A DNA stretch of 64,000 nucleotides from Diadema setosum (Eukaryota; Echinodermata; Echinoidea; Diadematoida; Diadematidae): the NCBI RefSeq assembly GCF_964275005.1, contig NC_092685.1, positions 30,618,866 through 30,682,865 on the forward strand, read 5' to 3'. The position numbers and the translations under genes were made by a program. Position 1 is the first letter of the stretch. Every line of letters starts with the position of its first letter. The notes under the pieces were generated by a model that worked only from the letters and a program-made list of their open reading frames with translations, was not told the origin of the DNA and searched no databases. Shown here piece by piece: positions 39,301 to 45,700 of the stretch.

Positions 39301-39579
39301 ATCACAAGTCTTGATTTTCAAGCAATTTTTAATTTAGGAGATCTAAAATACTTCTCGCTTGTTTCACACCCCTACATGGCAAACATTGCACAAAGTATAG
39401 TGATAATGTATTTGTCATGACTTAAAGGTGCTAAAAGAACTCGTGCCTCAGAACAATACTGGTACTAAGGCATCACCTGTGTCAGTCACGCCTTCATCCT
39501 TCTTCCAATTTGGAAAGAGGTATCTCTGGACAGTCCCAATGTCACTGAAAGATCCCACATTGGACAAGACGCATGACAT
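9230..39579 (-). CDS. RAB3GAP2: RAB3GAP2, Rab3 GTPase-activating protein non-catalytic subunit (30 coding exons)
   Basis: Encodes the regulatory partner of the RAB3GAP1 catalytic subunit; in animals the complex acts as GAP for Rab3 and GEF for Rab18 in vesicle and ER trafficking. Exons (minus): 39579-39477, 38990-38890, 37636-37510, 36653-36572, 35955-35832, 34480-34279, 33269-33168, 32328-32180, 31458-31379, 28394-28296, 27733-27594, 26337-26124, 25638-25409, 24662-24598, 23961-23647, 23071-22741, 22483-22386, 21843-21556, 19423-19253, 18314-18194, 17887-17687, 17040-16934, 15666-15600, 15164-15058, 14122-14048, 13406-13218, 12394-12281, 11016-10672, 10156-9998, 9373-9230. All have GT-AG borders and compatible phases, totalling 4650 nt (1549 residues, longer than human at about 1393). 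Diagnostic stretches include [62 protein letters not shown] and LALQLIEAV. Confidence 0.95.
9376..9399. repeat. Homopolymeric G run
   Basis: Nineteen consecutive G on the plus strand, then AGGGGG. It doubles as the polypyrimidine tract of the last RAB3GAP2 intron on the minus strand and could form a G-quadruplex on the opposite (non-template) arrangement. Confidence 0.85.
9998..22483 (-). CDS. RAB3GAP2: RAB3GAP2 C-terminal domain block (exons 17-29)
   Basis: Residues about 822-1502, equivalent to RAB3GAP2_C. Recognisable parts: [20 protein letters not shown] (exon 19; human [20 protein letters not shown]), [20 protein letters not shown] (20), [20 protein letters not shown] (22), [20 protein letters not shown] and [12 protein letters not shown] (24), [20 protein letters not shown] (26), [15 protein letters not shown] (27), QRLVMAAVF and [16 protein letters not shown] (28), [14 protein letters not shown] and [12 protein letters not shown] (29). 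Exon 23 (15666-15600) is only 67 nt and has a longer misleading open frame; the phase-compatible frame ([19 protein letters not shown]) is the one that aligns. Exon 28 contains a Ser/Ala-rich insert ([17 protein letters not shown]). Confidence 0.92.
12595..12790 (-). repeat. tRNA-derived SINE in RAB3GAP2 intron 26
   Basis: On the minus strand 12768-12689 reads as a tRNA-like head: 7-bp acceptor pairing CTCGGGC with GCTCGAG, A box TGGTCTAGTGG (12751-12741) and B box GGTTCGAATCC (12707-12697). A non-tRNA body follows down to about 12595, with a tail word CTTATTTACGTCGATGTAGG. The same tail recurs at 15412-15369, supporting a dispersed family. The anticodon arm does not fold cleanly, so I call it a SINE rather than a tRNA gene. 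Confidence 0.75.
15369..15412 (-). repeat. Tail fragment of the same SINE family
   Basis: Plus-strand words aactgactgacaaattgccc and tgatgtaaataag match the body of the SINE at 12595-12640 closely. No tRNA-like head is attached, so this is a truncated copy or an independently spread tail. Confidence 0.6.
15832..15955 (-). repeat. tRNA-derived SINE in RAB3GAP2 intron 22
   Basis: Minus strand carries an A box TGGTTCAGTGG (15943-15933) and B box GGTTCAAATCC (15899-15889) at tRNA spacing, followed by CTAGGCAAGGCACTTTATCC, a tail word typical of marine invertebrate tRNA SINEs. It is a different family from the copy at 12595-12790. Confidence 0.75.
18501..18857. mobile_element. TTAA-flanked foldback MITE, copy 1 (RAB3GAP2 intron 19)
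   Basis: The element is essentially one long hairpin: the left arm (AGGGGAAGGCTAGTAACTGA...) is repeated in reverse on the right (...CAGTTACTAGCTTTCCCCT), with arms of about 160 bp around a short centre near 18680. TTAA flanks both ends (18497-18500 and 18858-18861), the target of piggyBac-type transposases. A second copy lies at 55815-56207. No coding capacity. Confidence 0.85.
19873..19918. repeat. CCA repeat followed by poly-C and poly-A
   Basis: Compound simple sequence: CCA units, about a dozen C, then about 20 A, directly beside the left end of the 152-bp-unit element. Probably an insertion or slippage tract. Confidence 0.8.
19925..21200. mobile_element. Element with about 152-bp tandem units and DR1 motifs (RAB3GAP2 intron 18)
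   Basis: Ends carry inverted TATGCCTCCGCCA words (about 19950 and about 21185, the latter inside a GCCTCCG/CGGAGGC hairpin). Between them a unit repeats: the anchor AAGTTTCAAG or close variants begins at 20321, 20471, 20623, 20776, 20928 and 21080, a period of 150-153 bp. The intervals between anchors contain clusters of TGACCTTTGACC. Ends at 21136 carry a short gga-cgga tandem. No transposase frame was recognised, so it is non-autonomous; superfamily not assigned. Confidence 0.75.
22741..23961 (-). CDS. RAB3GAP2: RAB3GAP2 exons 15-16, expanded low-complexity middle region
   Basis: Exons 23961-23647 (105 codons) and 23071-22741 (110 codons) code residues about 607-821. They replace a shorter helical stretch in human and account for much of the extra length. 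Visible are a Gly/Glu-rich tail in exon 15 ([20 protein letters not shown]), a run of nine serines in exon 16 (near residue 737) and a run of seven glutamates (near residue 786). Around them the alignable parts remain: [27 protein letters not shown], and [19 protein letters not shown] matching human NVRFSDDKDG followed by KTFLEYL. The acidic insert is probably a disordered linker; that is inference from composition. Confidence 0.88.
25409..38990 (-). CDS. RAB3GAP2: RAB3GAP2 N-terminal domain block (exons 2-13)
   Basis: Residues about 35-584 correspond to the conserved N-terminal half of the family (RAB3GAP2_N), expected to form a propeller-like scaffold that binds the catalytic subunit. Conserved segments in order: [19 protein letters not shown] (exon 3), [18 protein letters not shown] and [19 protein letters not shown] (5), [20 protein letters not shown] and [20 protein letters not shown] (6), [13 protein letters not shown] (7), [11 protein letters not shown] (8), [12 protein letters not shown] (9), [13 protein letters not shown] (10), [11 protein letters not shown] (11), [15 protein letters not shown] and [19 protein letters not shown] (12), [12 protein letters not shown] and [20 protein letters not shown] (13). 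No gap relative to human was noticed. Confidence 0.93.
25742..25951. mobile_element. Palindromic MITE, GGCCCGAATTC family
   Basis: Inverted ends TGGCCCGAATTCATGAAGGT and the reverse (TTTGTGAATTCGGGCCA), with nested inner inverted words TTTGTCCATGGTTTAAACCA and GGGGCACCAAGTGTC / GACACTTGGTGCCCC. About 210 bp, no coding capacity, in RAB3GAP2 intron 12. A half copy ending in the same GTGAATTCGGGCCA is at 58945-58986. Confidence 0.75.
26586..27318. mobile_element. Repeat with duplicated GGGCCCC units and ACGACGC minisatellite
   Basis: Two diverged copies of a unit (about 26695-26880 and 27030-27190) share words such as cccctagggatgctacctgc and caagtttgatgaaaa. They are followed by a CACGACG minisatellite (27219-27267) and a hairpin agctcacttgagcc/ggctcaagtgagct (27278-27311). 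The left edge has a related gcgctcacctgag word, so loose inverted ends are possible. It sits in RAB3GAP2 intron 11. Non-coding interspersed repeat, family not named. Confidence 0.6.
28471..28506. repeat. Poly-A then TAAA microsatellite
   Basis: A run of A followed by about seven AAAT units; may mark the tail of a retroposed fragment but no body is recognisable. Confidence 0.8.
29283..31164 (+). mobile_element. Decayed Crypton-type (tyrosine recombinase) transposon in RAB3GAP2 intron 9
   Basis: A DNA transposon copy antisense to RAB3GAP2. Coding remnants run from an ATG with good context at 29454 ([12 protein letters not shown]) through 30774. The recombinase core is recognisable from family knowledge (Crypton/DUF3504 type, as in ZMYM proteins): [65 protein letters not shown] and SGHQNESSL. 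The reading is interrupted at least three times (a shift near 29795 and stops near 29896 and 30442). The catalytic arginine of the usual HxLRAT motif is W, and the position expected to hold the nucleophilic tyrosine after SSL is a stop. The segment is bounded by a perfect 12-bp inverted pair (TTATAGAACGGT 29283-29294; inverse 31153-31164), unusual for Cryptons. Confidence 0.75.
29454..30774 (+). pseudogene. Crypton tyrosine recombinase remnant
   Basis: Three open segments: 29454-29798, 29790-29898 in another frame, and 30013-30774 in that second frame with one stop inside. N-terminal part is helical and charged as in SAM-like DNA-binding regions of YR enzymes ([15 protein letters not shown]). 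The C-terminal tail after the catalytic domain is Ser/Thr/Gln-rich ([14 protein letters not shown]), a common layout in metazoan Crypton proteins. Loss of both key catalytic residues and the breaks show it is inactive. No intron was needed. Confidence 0.75.
31170..31326. mobile_element. Foldback repeat adjoining the Crypton
   Basis: Inverted arms TGATGCACA...GTGTGTCGGTAGGA and TCCTACCGACACAC...TGTGCATCA around a centre with CCCACTCGGCTGCGCCTCGTGGG. Only 5 bp separate it from the 12-bp inverted end at 31153-31164, so it may be either a nested MITE or part of the same composite unit. Confidence 0.6.
33991..34197. mobile_element. TA-flanked MITE, CTGTATATGCTGTTATTTTC family, copy 1
   Basis: 207 bp with ends CTGTATATGCTGTTATTTTC and AAAATAACAGCTCATACAG, flanked by TA at 33989-33990 and 34198-34199. 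The interior has repeated TTCGCG words. It lies in RAB3GAP2 intron 6 and has a second copy in inverse orientation at 63657-63844. No coding capacity; Tc1/mariner-like target. Confidence 0.8.
36021..36312. repeat. Dispersed repeat (aggaatttttatggatttt family), copy 1
   Basis: Shares ordered words with 41838-42292: gatccaggaatttttatgg, ggtcaatgaac-like, atgcgcactaa and gctctg-tcagg, ending in gcgcagctg. It begins with accaccgccacggaaggagg. Non-coding, in RAB3GAP2 intron 4. Confidence 0.6.
37235..37462. repeat. Degenerate TCGCAAAAATT-type MITE remnant
   Basis: Carries words such as ttcgcaaaaatttacactcg and gcgaaatttacc that recall the TTCGCG-rich MITEs at 33991 and 58090, with an atactgta word at its left edge. 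Clear ends are not visible. Confidence 0.4.
39477..39579 (-). CDS. RAB3GAP2: RAB3GAP2 coding exon 1 (start codon)
   Basis: Start chosen at 39579-39577 because the translation [15 protein letters not shown], then RYLFPNW, aligns with the human start (MACSIVQFCYFQDLQ, then FLFPHL), and the exon ends at an ACAG/GTGATG donor in phase 1 that joins exon 2 ([15 protein letters not shown], matching human TDWEDDGWGAWEE). All three frames upstream are closed between here and the acceptor-like CACAG at 39747, so that 39746-39580 stretch is most likely 5' UTR belonging to the same exon. Confidence 0.88.
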
Positions 39580-40517
39580 CTCGGCTCCTTATTATGCCTC
39601 CAGATTCCGCTCTTGTTCTCGGATCCCTCGGCAATTGCTGTGGACCTGGCCTTTGGCTCAGGAGAGTCTCTTGTAGATGCTGCCACTCTTTGGTGTCATA
39701 GAGGGAACCATAGATCTGGCAAGCTGTCTGAAGAGGCCTGCACTACCTGTGAATGAAACAGGGAGGGGTAAAGAGTTCCATACAATGTATGTATATTAAT
39801 CCACTCAAACTGACCTATTCACTTCACTGTAAGGAAATGGCACATGAAAGAATGAAGATTATTTGGGCAAAATACTATTATAAAGCCCAAGGATATTTCT
39901 GAGCTGTTCAAGTTTAAAACACCAACCCTCCAAAAGCTGCTAAGAACAGAATTATACAGAAAAGTTTAATCCCTATCAAAATTCTAATGCAAACTTTAAT
40001 CTAAGTAATCATCCTCACACCCTTGCCTTGGGTGGTCGGCTCACGATGACTCATTTTCATATGTTTTGGGTTGGTTTTTTTTTTTTTTGCATTAAGTAAA
40101 TTGTTTGGATCAGGCCATCAAATTTCGAACAAAAACACCATTTTTTGAATGCCCCAATCGTGCAGCTAAAACTAAAAAAATAAATTATAATTTCTTTACG
40201 TATACATTTTCTTTCATTTCAGACCCCTCGGCAAAAACAAAACAAAACAAAACAAACAAACAAACTTTCAAATTAGATTTTACTGGCCTGACATGTCACA
40301 TGAACAGGCCATCCTCACCTAGCCTCAGCATGCATCAATTAAATGACAGAGGGGCTTAGGGGTAGTTATTGTCGATAGGATCGCTAGTAGAACATGTCAC
40401 AATGCATGATTGAGCCGTCTGTACCACGTTCAGTCAGTGAGTGTAACTGTAGGCGCATGGCGCATATTTTTGTTTTAATTTTCTCAAATACAGCTCAACT
40501 CAACTGGAACTCTTACC
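39580..40517 (-). other. Predicted RAB3GAP2 5' UTR intron and exon parts
   Basis: Minus strand has an acceptor (ATTCACAG) ending at 39747 and, upstream, a strong donor CTTG/GTAAGA ending an exon at 40517. Joining them gives a non-coding leader exon followed by 39746-39477. An 84-codon frame in the leader exon (ATG at 40767, containing VESPEKLSPVKS) would end at a TAG right at that junction, so it would be an upstream ORF, not an N-terminal extension. Transcript evidence would be needed to fix this. Confidence 0.4.
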
Positions 40518-40639
40518 AAGTCCATCTAACAGTTAAACAGCTGATATTCAGAGTAGTTACACGGTCTTTATCAAATGTACCTACGAATAGATATCTAGAT
40601 TCTAGGCACCTACTGAGAGAGAAAACAGTAACGTTATGA

Positions 40640-41440
40640 CGAACCGACTTCACTGGAGACAATTTTTCAGGAGATTCTACGACTGACTGTGGCGTGGGTG
40701 GTGGTGCAGAGTGTGTGTACTTTTCGACGGACGACACATCGAGCGTCCTGGCTGCTGGCTGGATCATGGACGCGACGACTTTCTCTAGCTGCAAAGTGGT
40801 TCCCTGCTGAGGACTGTAGTCGGTAGTAGTAGAGTCTATCCCAAGTTTGACTGTCGTTTGTACTTCGAATCACATCAATTAGTGATGTCCATGCAAACAA
40901 CAGCGCCGGGACCAAAACAACACGGTCACGGACATTTCTTCCCAACTGAGTGTCCCACCCTAAGCCGTGTGTGTACGTTGTACCATGGCAGATCGGCGGA
41001 TCGAGCGAGCCAAGCGCTTCGACACGGTTGTGTGCAGAGTGGATGTACGTCGTCGATCGTGTACAGTACATGTATCACTCGATGTACACCAATACGCTCT
41101 TTGATACGTACACGTCGCGTCGCACTATTCACTTACTCACTAGACTCCTTGCGTTTACGCAGTGATATTGTGCTCTAAATCTTTCGATAAGGCCCAGGGA
41201 TTTCATTCGATGACCTGCGATACTCTCGCTCAAGACGTGATATTCCCAGTGTCGATCGTCGAGGAGGCGCGCCATACACGTACACAGTGCGGGAAATTCA
41301 ACTGAGCTGTTACATGCACTGTGCACTGTACTAGAGCTGTTGTACGTAATGGTATCTGGCTAGATTGAACAGCGTGTTTGTACTCAACCAACCGGCCCCG
41401 ATAAACGTTACACAAATGCTGCAATGAAAACTCACCGTCG
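40640..41440. promoter_or_regulatory. CpG-rich bidirectional promoter of RAB3GAP2 and XRCC3
   Basis: The start codons of RAB3GAP2 (39579, minus) and XRCC3 (41553, plus) face away from each other. Between them CpG dinucleotides become dense (for example acgtcgtcgatcgtg, ggcagatcggcggatcgag, cgatcgtcgaggaggcgcg) in contrast with the AT-rich surroundings. No TATA box is evident. Head-to-head arrangement plus the CpG cluster is the usual signature of a shared housekeeping promoter; the exact start sites cannot be read from sequence. Confidence 0.6.
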
Positions 41441-41463
41441 TCAGCTGTCTTTTTTTCCTCAAC

Positions 41464-41553
41464 ATGAGTGCTGACAAGTTAAAATCAGCAGGTTATCTCG
41501 ATGCGATGGAAGGTTGGTTGAATGAATGTACTGTACGGGCAGAAAAGAATTAA
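41464..41553 (+). CDS. Upstream ORF overlapping the XRCC3 start (TAATG)
   Basis: A 29-codon frame (MSADKLKSAGYLDAMEGW...) starts at ATG 41464 with A at -3 and ends TAA at 41551-41553, whose last base is the first base of the XRCC3 ATG. The frames differ. If the transcript starts upstream of 41464, ribosomes would meet this frame first and XRCC3 would depend on reinitiation or leaky scanning. The XRCC3 ATG has T at -3, a weaker context. Translation is inferred only. Confidence 0.5.
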   Translation: MSADKLKSAGYLDAMEGWLNECTVRAEKN

Positions 41554-42734
41554 TGGATGACTTACCAATCAACCCCAGAATATTAGCAGCAGTGAAGAAA
41601 GGTAAGCAATTGGAGGAAAGAGTTATTCCTACCCAGCTGATACCGGCTAGACTGCTCTACCTTCCAAACAAAACACAATAAGCTACAGTAAGCATATAAG
41701 TACTGTCATGTCAAGACGTTGGACTTGTCTTTTCCAGTTCCACTTACAGCATCCCGTATGAGGAGAATTACAGTAACACAGTGAAATTGTTTAACAGCTA
41801 GTAGGTACCCTACTTAACAAATTTTGTGATACAATAAGTTATGATAATGATCCAAGGAACAGATGATTATTCTTTTTGTAGTGATCCAGGAATTTTGATG
41901 GATTTTTGAAATTGAAAGATTTTTTATCTCATATTTGCAGACAGGGTCAATGAACTTGGGAGTTCAAGCTGCGCATATTTTAGGTTTGCATATATGCGCA
42001 CTAACCGTTACAGTGGGCCATGACAAATTTTTCTGTTTGCAAAATAACTTGAGAAGTTGTTAGCATATCTGAATGAAACTTGGAGAAAAAGTTGATAATG
42101 ACACAATTAAGGAACAGATGATTAACAATAGTAGTGATTGAGAAATTTTTATGGATTTTTGAAGAATTTTTTTTTTTCAGACAGCCTCAGGGTCAATGAA
42201 CTTTGGAGTTCAAGCTGTGTGTATTTGAAGTTTGCATACACGCACTACAGCGCGTGCTCTGTTCAGGAGAGGTGCTGTGCAGCTGTTTTCTCAAACCCGG
42301 TTCAACTGAACCTGGTGTGTTTTCCTAATCACTGCCGAATTTTTCATTGTTAACGTAATGATGCTTGTTAACGTGATGAGTAGAGTCTACAACTCCAATC
42401 GTGCTTCTCAAGTGGTAGATCTAGATATTTTTCATCAACAAAGTGCATTGTTTATGTGACATTTCTCTCTTCCCCTCTCTCCTCTTTTCTCTCTTCCCTT
42501 CTATTTCTCTCTCTCCCTTTCCCCTAATTCTCTTTCTTTCTATATATTTCTCTCCCCCTTCTATTTCTCTCTATGTTTCTCTTATTTGAATACCAGCAAA
42601 TATAAGAAGCTTTGAAGCAGTGCTCCATCTCTCTCCCGCTGATCTCTGTCGCTGCACCAAGCTATCATCCAGAGATGTTTCTCTCCTGATAAAAGCAGTG
42701 TCTGAAGCAGTGTACAAGTACAAAGGCACGACAG
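41553..42734 (+). CDS. XRCC3: XRCC3 exons 1-2, N-terminal helix-hairpin region
   Basis: Exon 1 (41553-41601, 49 nt) ends AAA-G/GTAAGC; exon 2 (42597-42734) follows an acceptor ATACCAG behind a long C/T tract (about 42460-42590). Both ends are phase 1. Exon 2 codes [18 protein letters not shown] and [20 protein letters not shown], matching human [34 protein letters not shown]. This is the small N-terminal domain of RAD51 paralogues. Exon 1 is too short to be seen as an open frame but its residues leave little doubt. Confidence 0.9.
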
Positions 42735-45700
42735 GTAAACAGTGACAGTGGAATCTAATAGCAAGAGGAAAGTACTGTTATTGAGAGAGGCATGTTATCA
42801 TTCAACTACAAGCATTCTTTTCTATTACAGTATTCATCACATAATCGGGACATGTTGGGAGTAGCAAACACGGCCCCTTTAAGCAGGGTGCCCGATTTCG
42901 CGATGAGCACTCACCATACACTAACGGCATACGACATGTACATGTAGTGCACACACACACACACACACACACACATGCATAATGACGTACTGTACATGTA
43001 CATGAATACACAACCACGCTACCCCTCGCCGGCGCGACCCTCTAGCTCTCCCTGCATTCTCGCAATGATGTAGAGTAATCGCAACCGGGTTCTTCTTCTG
43101 TCACCTCTCTTCGAACACAAAATATGTGGATTAAAAGCTAGCACCTTTCTTAAACATTCGTAGAATTCTTGGACACGTAGGGCGTTCCATATAAATACAT
43201 ATCCACAACCATGGGAAATGATTACCCAGAACTGATGTGGGAACGTCAATGAAAAGTCCTTCAATCATTCAATCATCACGGCTTGATTGTTTACTTGCCG
43301 CGATCACTGCACTGTACATGTGTTGTCAATATGTAGCGATCTAGCTCGCCATATTATACACATGTACAGAAAAGCGAAGGCGGGCAGCGAGCTGAAATGT
43401 ACGTGTACACCAGTCCGAAGCTTGCTTTGTAAGTTTGATGTAAACAACAACTGATAGGGAATCTTTGAAATATTGTTGTGGTATTTTGGTAGATTTTTTG
43501 TGTAAAATGTCAACAAAATCAAAGATCGCTTGAAGAAAAATTGTCCCGTTTATCAGAGGTCCCCGCCCAATTATCCAGTGAAAATAACGTGCATTGGAAA
43601 TGTTTCTGGGAAGCGTATGTCATTTAAGCGAGGTTCCCGATTATCAGATGCCCGATTATGCGATGAATACTGTACTTCTTTTTTACTCAATTTAACAAAT
43701 CACGCACAATCATGAAAGATGCTTAAAAAGAATATACAGTATACATTATATGCCTTCAATTATGTAAACTTAGTGTGTCTATGTCTGCATGTCAGCATGT
43801 GGCCATCTGTGGGGGAGGTTGTTCCAAAGGATGGATATTGTTTGAATCCAGGTTTAACCCATTGCAAGTCATAAATTAGTCAGCTTAGAATGATTACGAC
43901 TTTTGTGCTATATTTTGTTGAGAATGTAGCAGGGCTCTATATTAGTGGTGGCCCAGTTACCTGCTACTAAAAATTACACCAGGCCACCAAATTTCCAATG
44001 AGGCTATCTTTTAGTGGCCCATATTGGCACTTCTGATTCAAAATGGATTGTTATGTTTCATTTTTATTATGATATTATATAATATCTGCAGAGATAATAT
44101 CTCTTGCCAGGAATCGTTCCTGACACACACACATACATACACACACACAAAAAAAACAGCAACAACAAAGAATACCTTTGTCTAGATTTTGAATATGTAG
44201 GGGAAAAAAATGTCATGTACATCCGTACTTAGAGCTGTTCTTCACAACTTGGTGCTTATGTTGAGGTTTGCATTTGTCTGTATGTGGAAATTTTTTTCTT
44301 TTTCTTTTTTTGCACAACAGCACTTGACATCTACAACCAGACTTTGCAGGAAGAGCACAGGGAACCAACTCATCTTTCCACAGGATGTCCCATCCTGGAT
44401 GACTTCCTGCAAGGGGGAATCCTAGTGAAAGGTATCACAGAGATAGCGGGTCAGAGTGCAGCTGGAAAGACCCAGCTATGCCTCCAGCTGTGTCTTACAG
44501 CCCAGCTTCCAATCCAACATGGAGGGCTTGCTAAAGGTAATCTTTCAGTGAAATATGCTTCTGTACTTACCCTCACAAATGATTAATTTGCACACTAACG
44601 GCTGGCTACGGTGAAGTTTCTTCTTTTTTTTTTTCCTTCTTCTTTTTTTTTTTTTTTGTTGTTGTTAGAAGTGCATTTCAAGTTTCCTTTGTTTTGTACT
44701 ATAACAAAGGACAGATTGTATCGTTACAATAAATTTTAGCTTCAACCAATCTGTTATGTTTGACGAGCTGGCTTTCGCGTACTTCTGTGGACTTTCTCAA
44801 GATAGAATGATACTTTACATCTTTTGCTGTGTGGAGCATAGATAGGTGGCAATGTATATCCAGTCTCCCTATTCAAAGCAGGATTGGTCTTCCCAATCCA
44901 GATCACTTCTTTGACTTCACTGGCAGAAAGGAGGTTTCAGAATCAATTATGTGGGCATCACCCCTCCCATTGTTATGGCCAGGGTCAATGGCATGCTCAA
45001 CAATGGCTGAATGGCTGGGGTGATTAAGTCTAAATCACCTTTAGTGTTCTTTGAATCTGTCCTTAGGTGAACTTTCAGTTTCTCCAAGATAAGTCTTATC
45101 ACAATTACTGCAAGGAATCTTGTAGTTTGCATCCTATATGATTTGTTGTAATGATGTCATATAAGACAGACTATTACCTTCTCGAGTGATTTTTTTTAAT
45201 GCATTTCAGCACTATTCATCACAGGATACTTAGATAGTAAACAGAATGTGATGAAGGAGTGACTGCAAATACCAGCATGCTGTCCAAAGTCTACTACCAT
45301 ATCTTTTCCCAATTGTACACATAGTCATGTCCCTACCACAAAAAAAAAGTCTGTTACATATGCAACAAACTCATTTATTAGCAAAACATTTACCGTTATG
45401 TCATTTTTCTGTGAAGGAGCTGTATATGTATGCACAGAAGATGTGTTCCCCAGCAAGAGACTCCAGCAGCTTATCAGTGCGTTCAACCGGAAGGTGGGAC
45501 CTGTCCTCGCTTCTCAGCTCGCCCTGGGAGATCACATTTATGTGGAGCATGTTGCAGAGAAGGTCTGTATCCATAATCAGCTAGTAAGGTGCTCTACTGC
45601 ATTAACCCTAAAAAGACTGGGGGGGGGGCCTAAAAGGCCCCCCCCTCGACATTTCGCGCGATTACTCAGCAACACGCAATGCTCTCGCCGCAATGCTCTA

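Noticed and set aside
39486-39686. 66-codon frame (MAASTRDSPEPKARS...) at RAB3GAP2 exon 1
   Set aside because: Different frame from the one matching the RAB3GAP2 N terminus; it has no resemblance to the family.
43019-43264. 81-codon minus frame inside the 845-bp TA element
   Set aside because: Checked for transposase motifs (helix-turn-helix, DDE) and found none.
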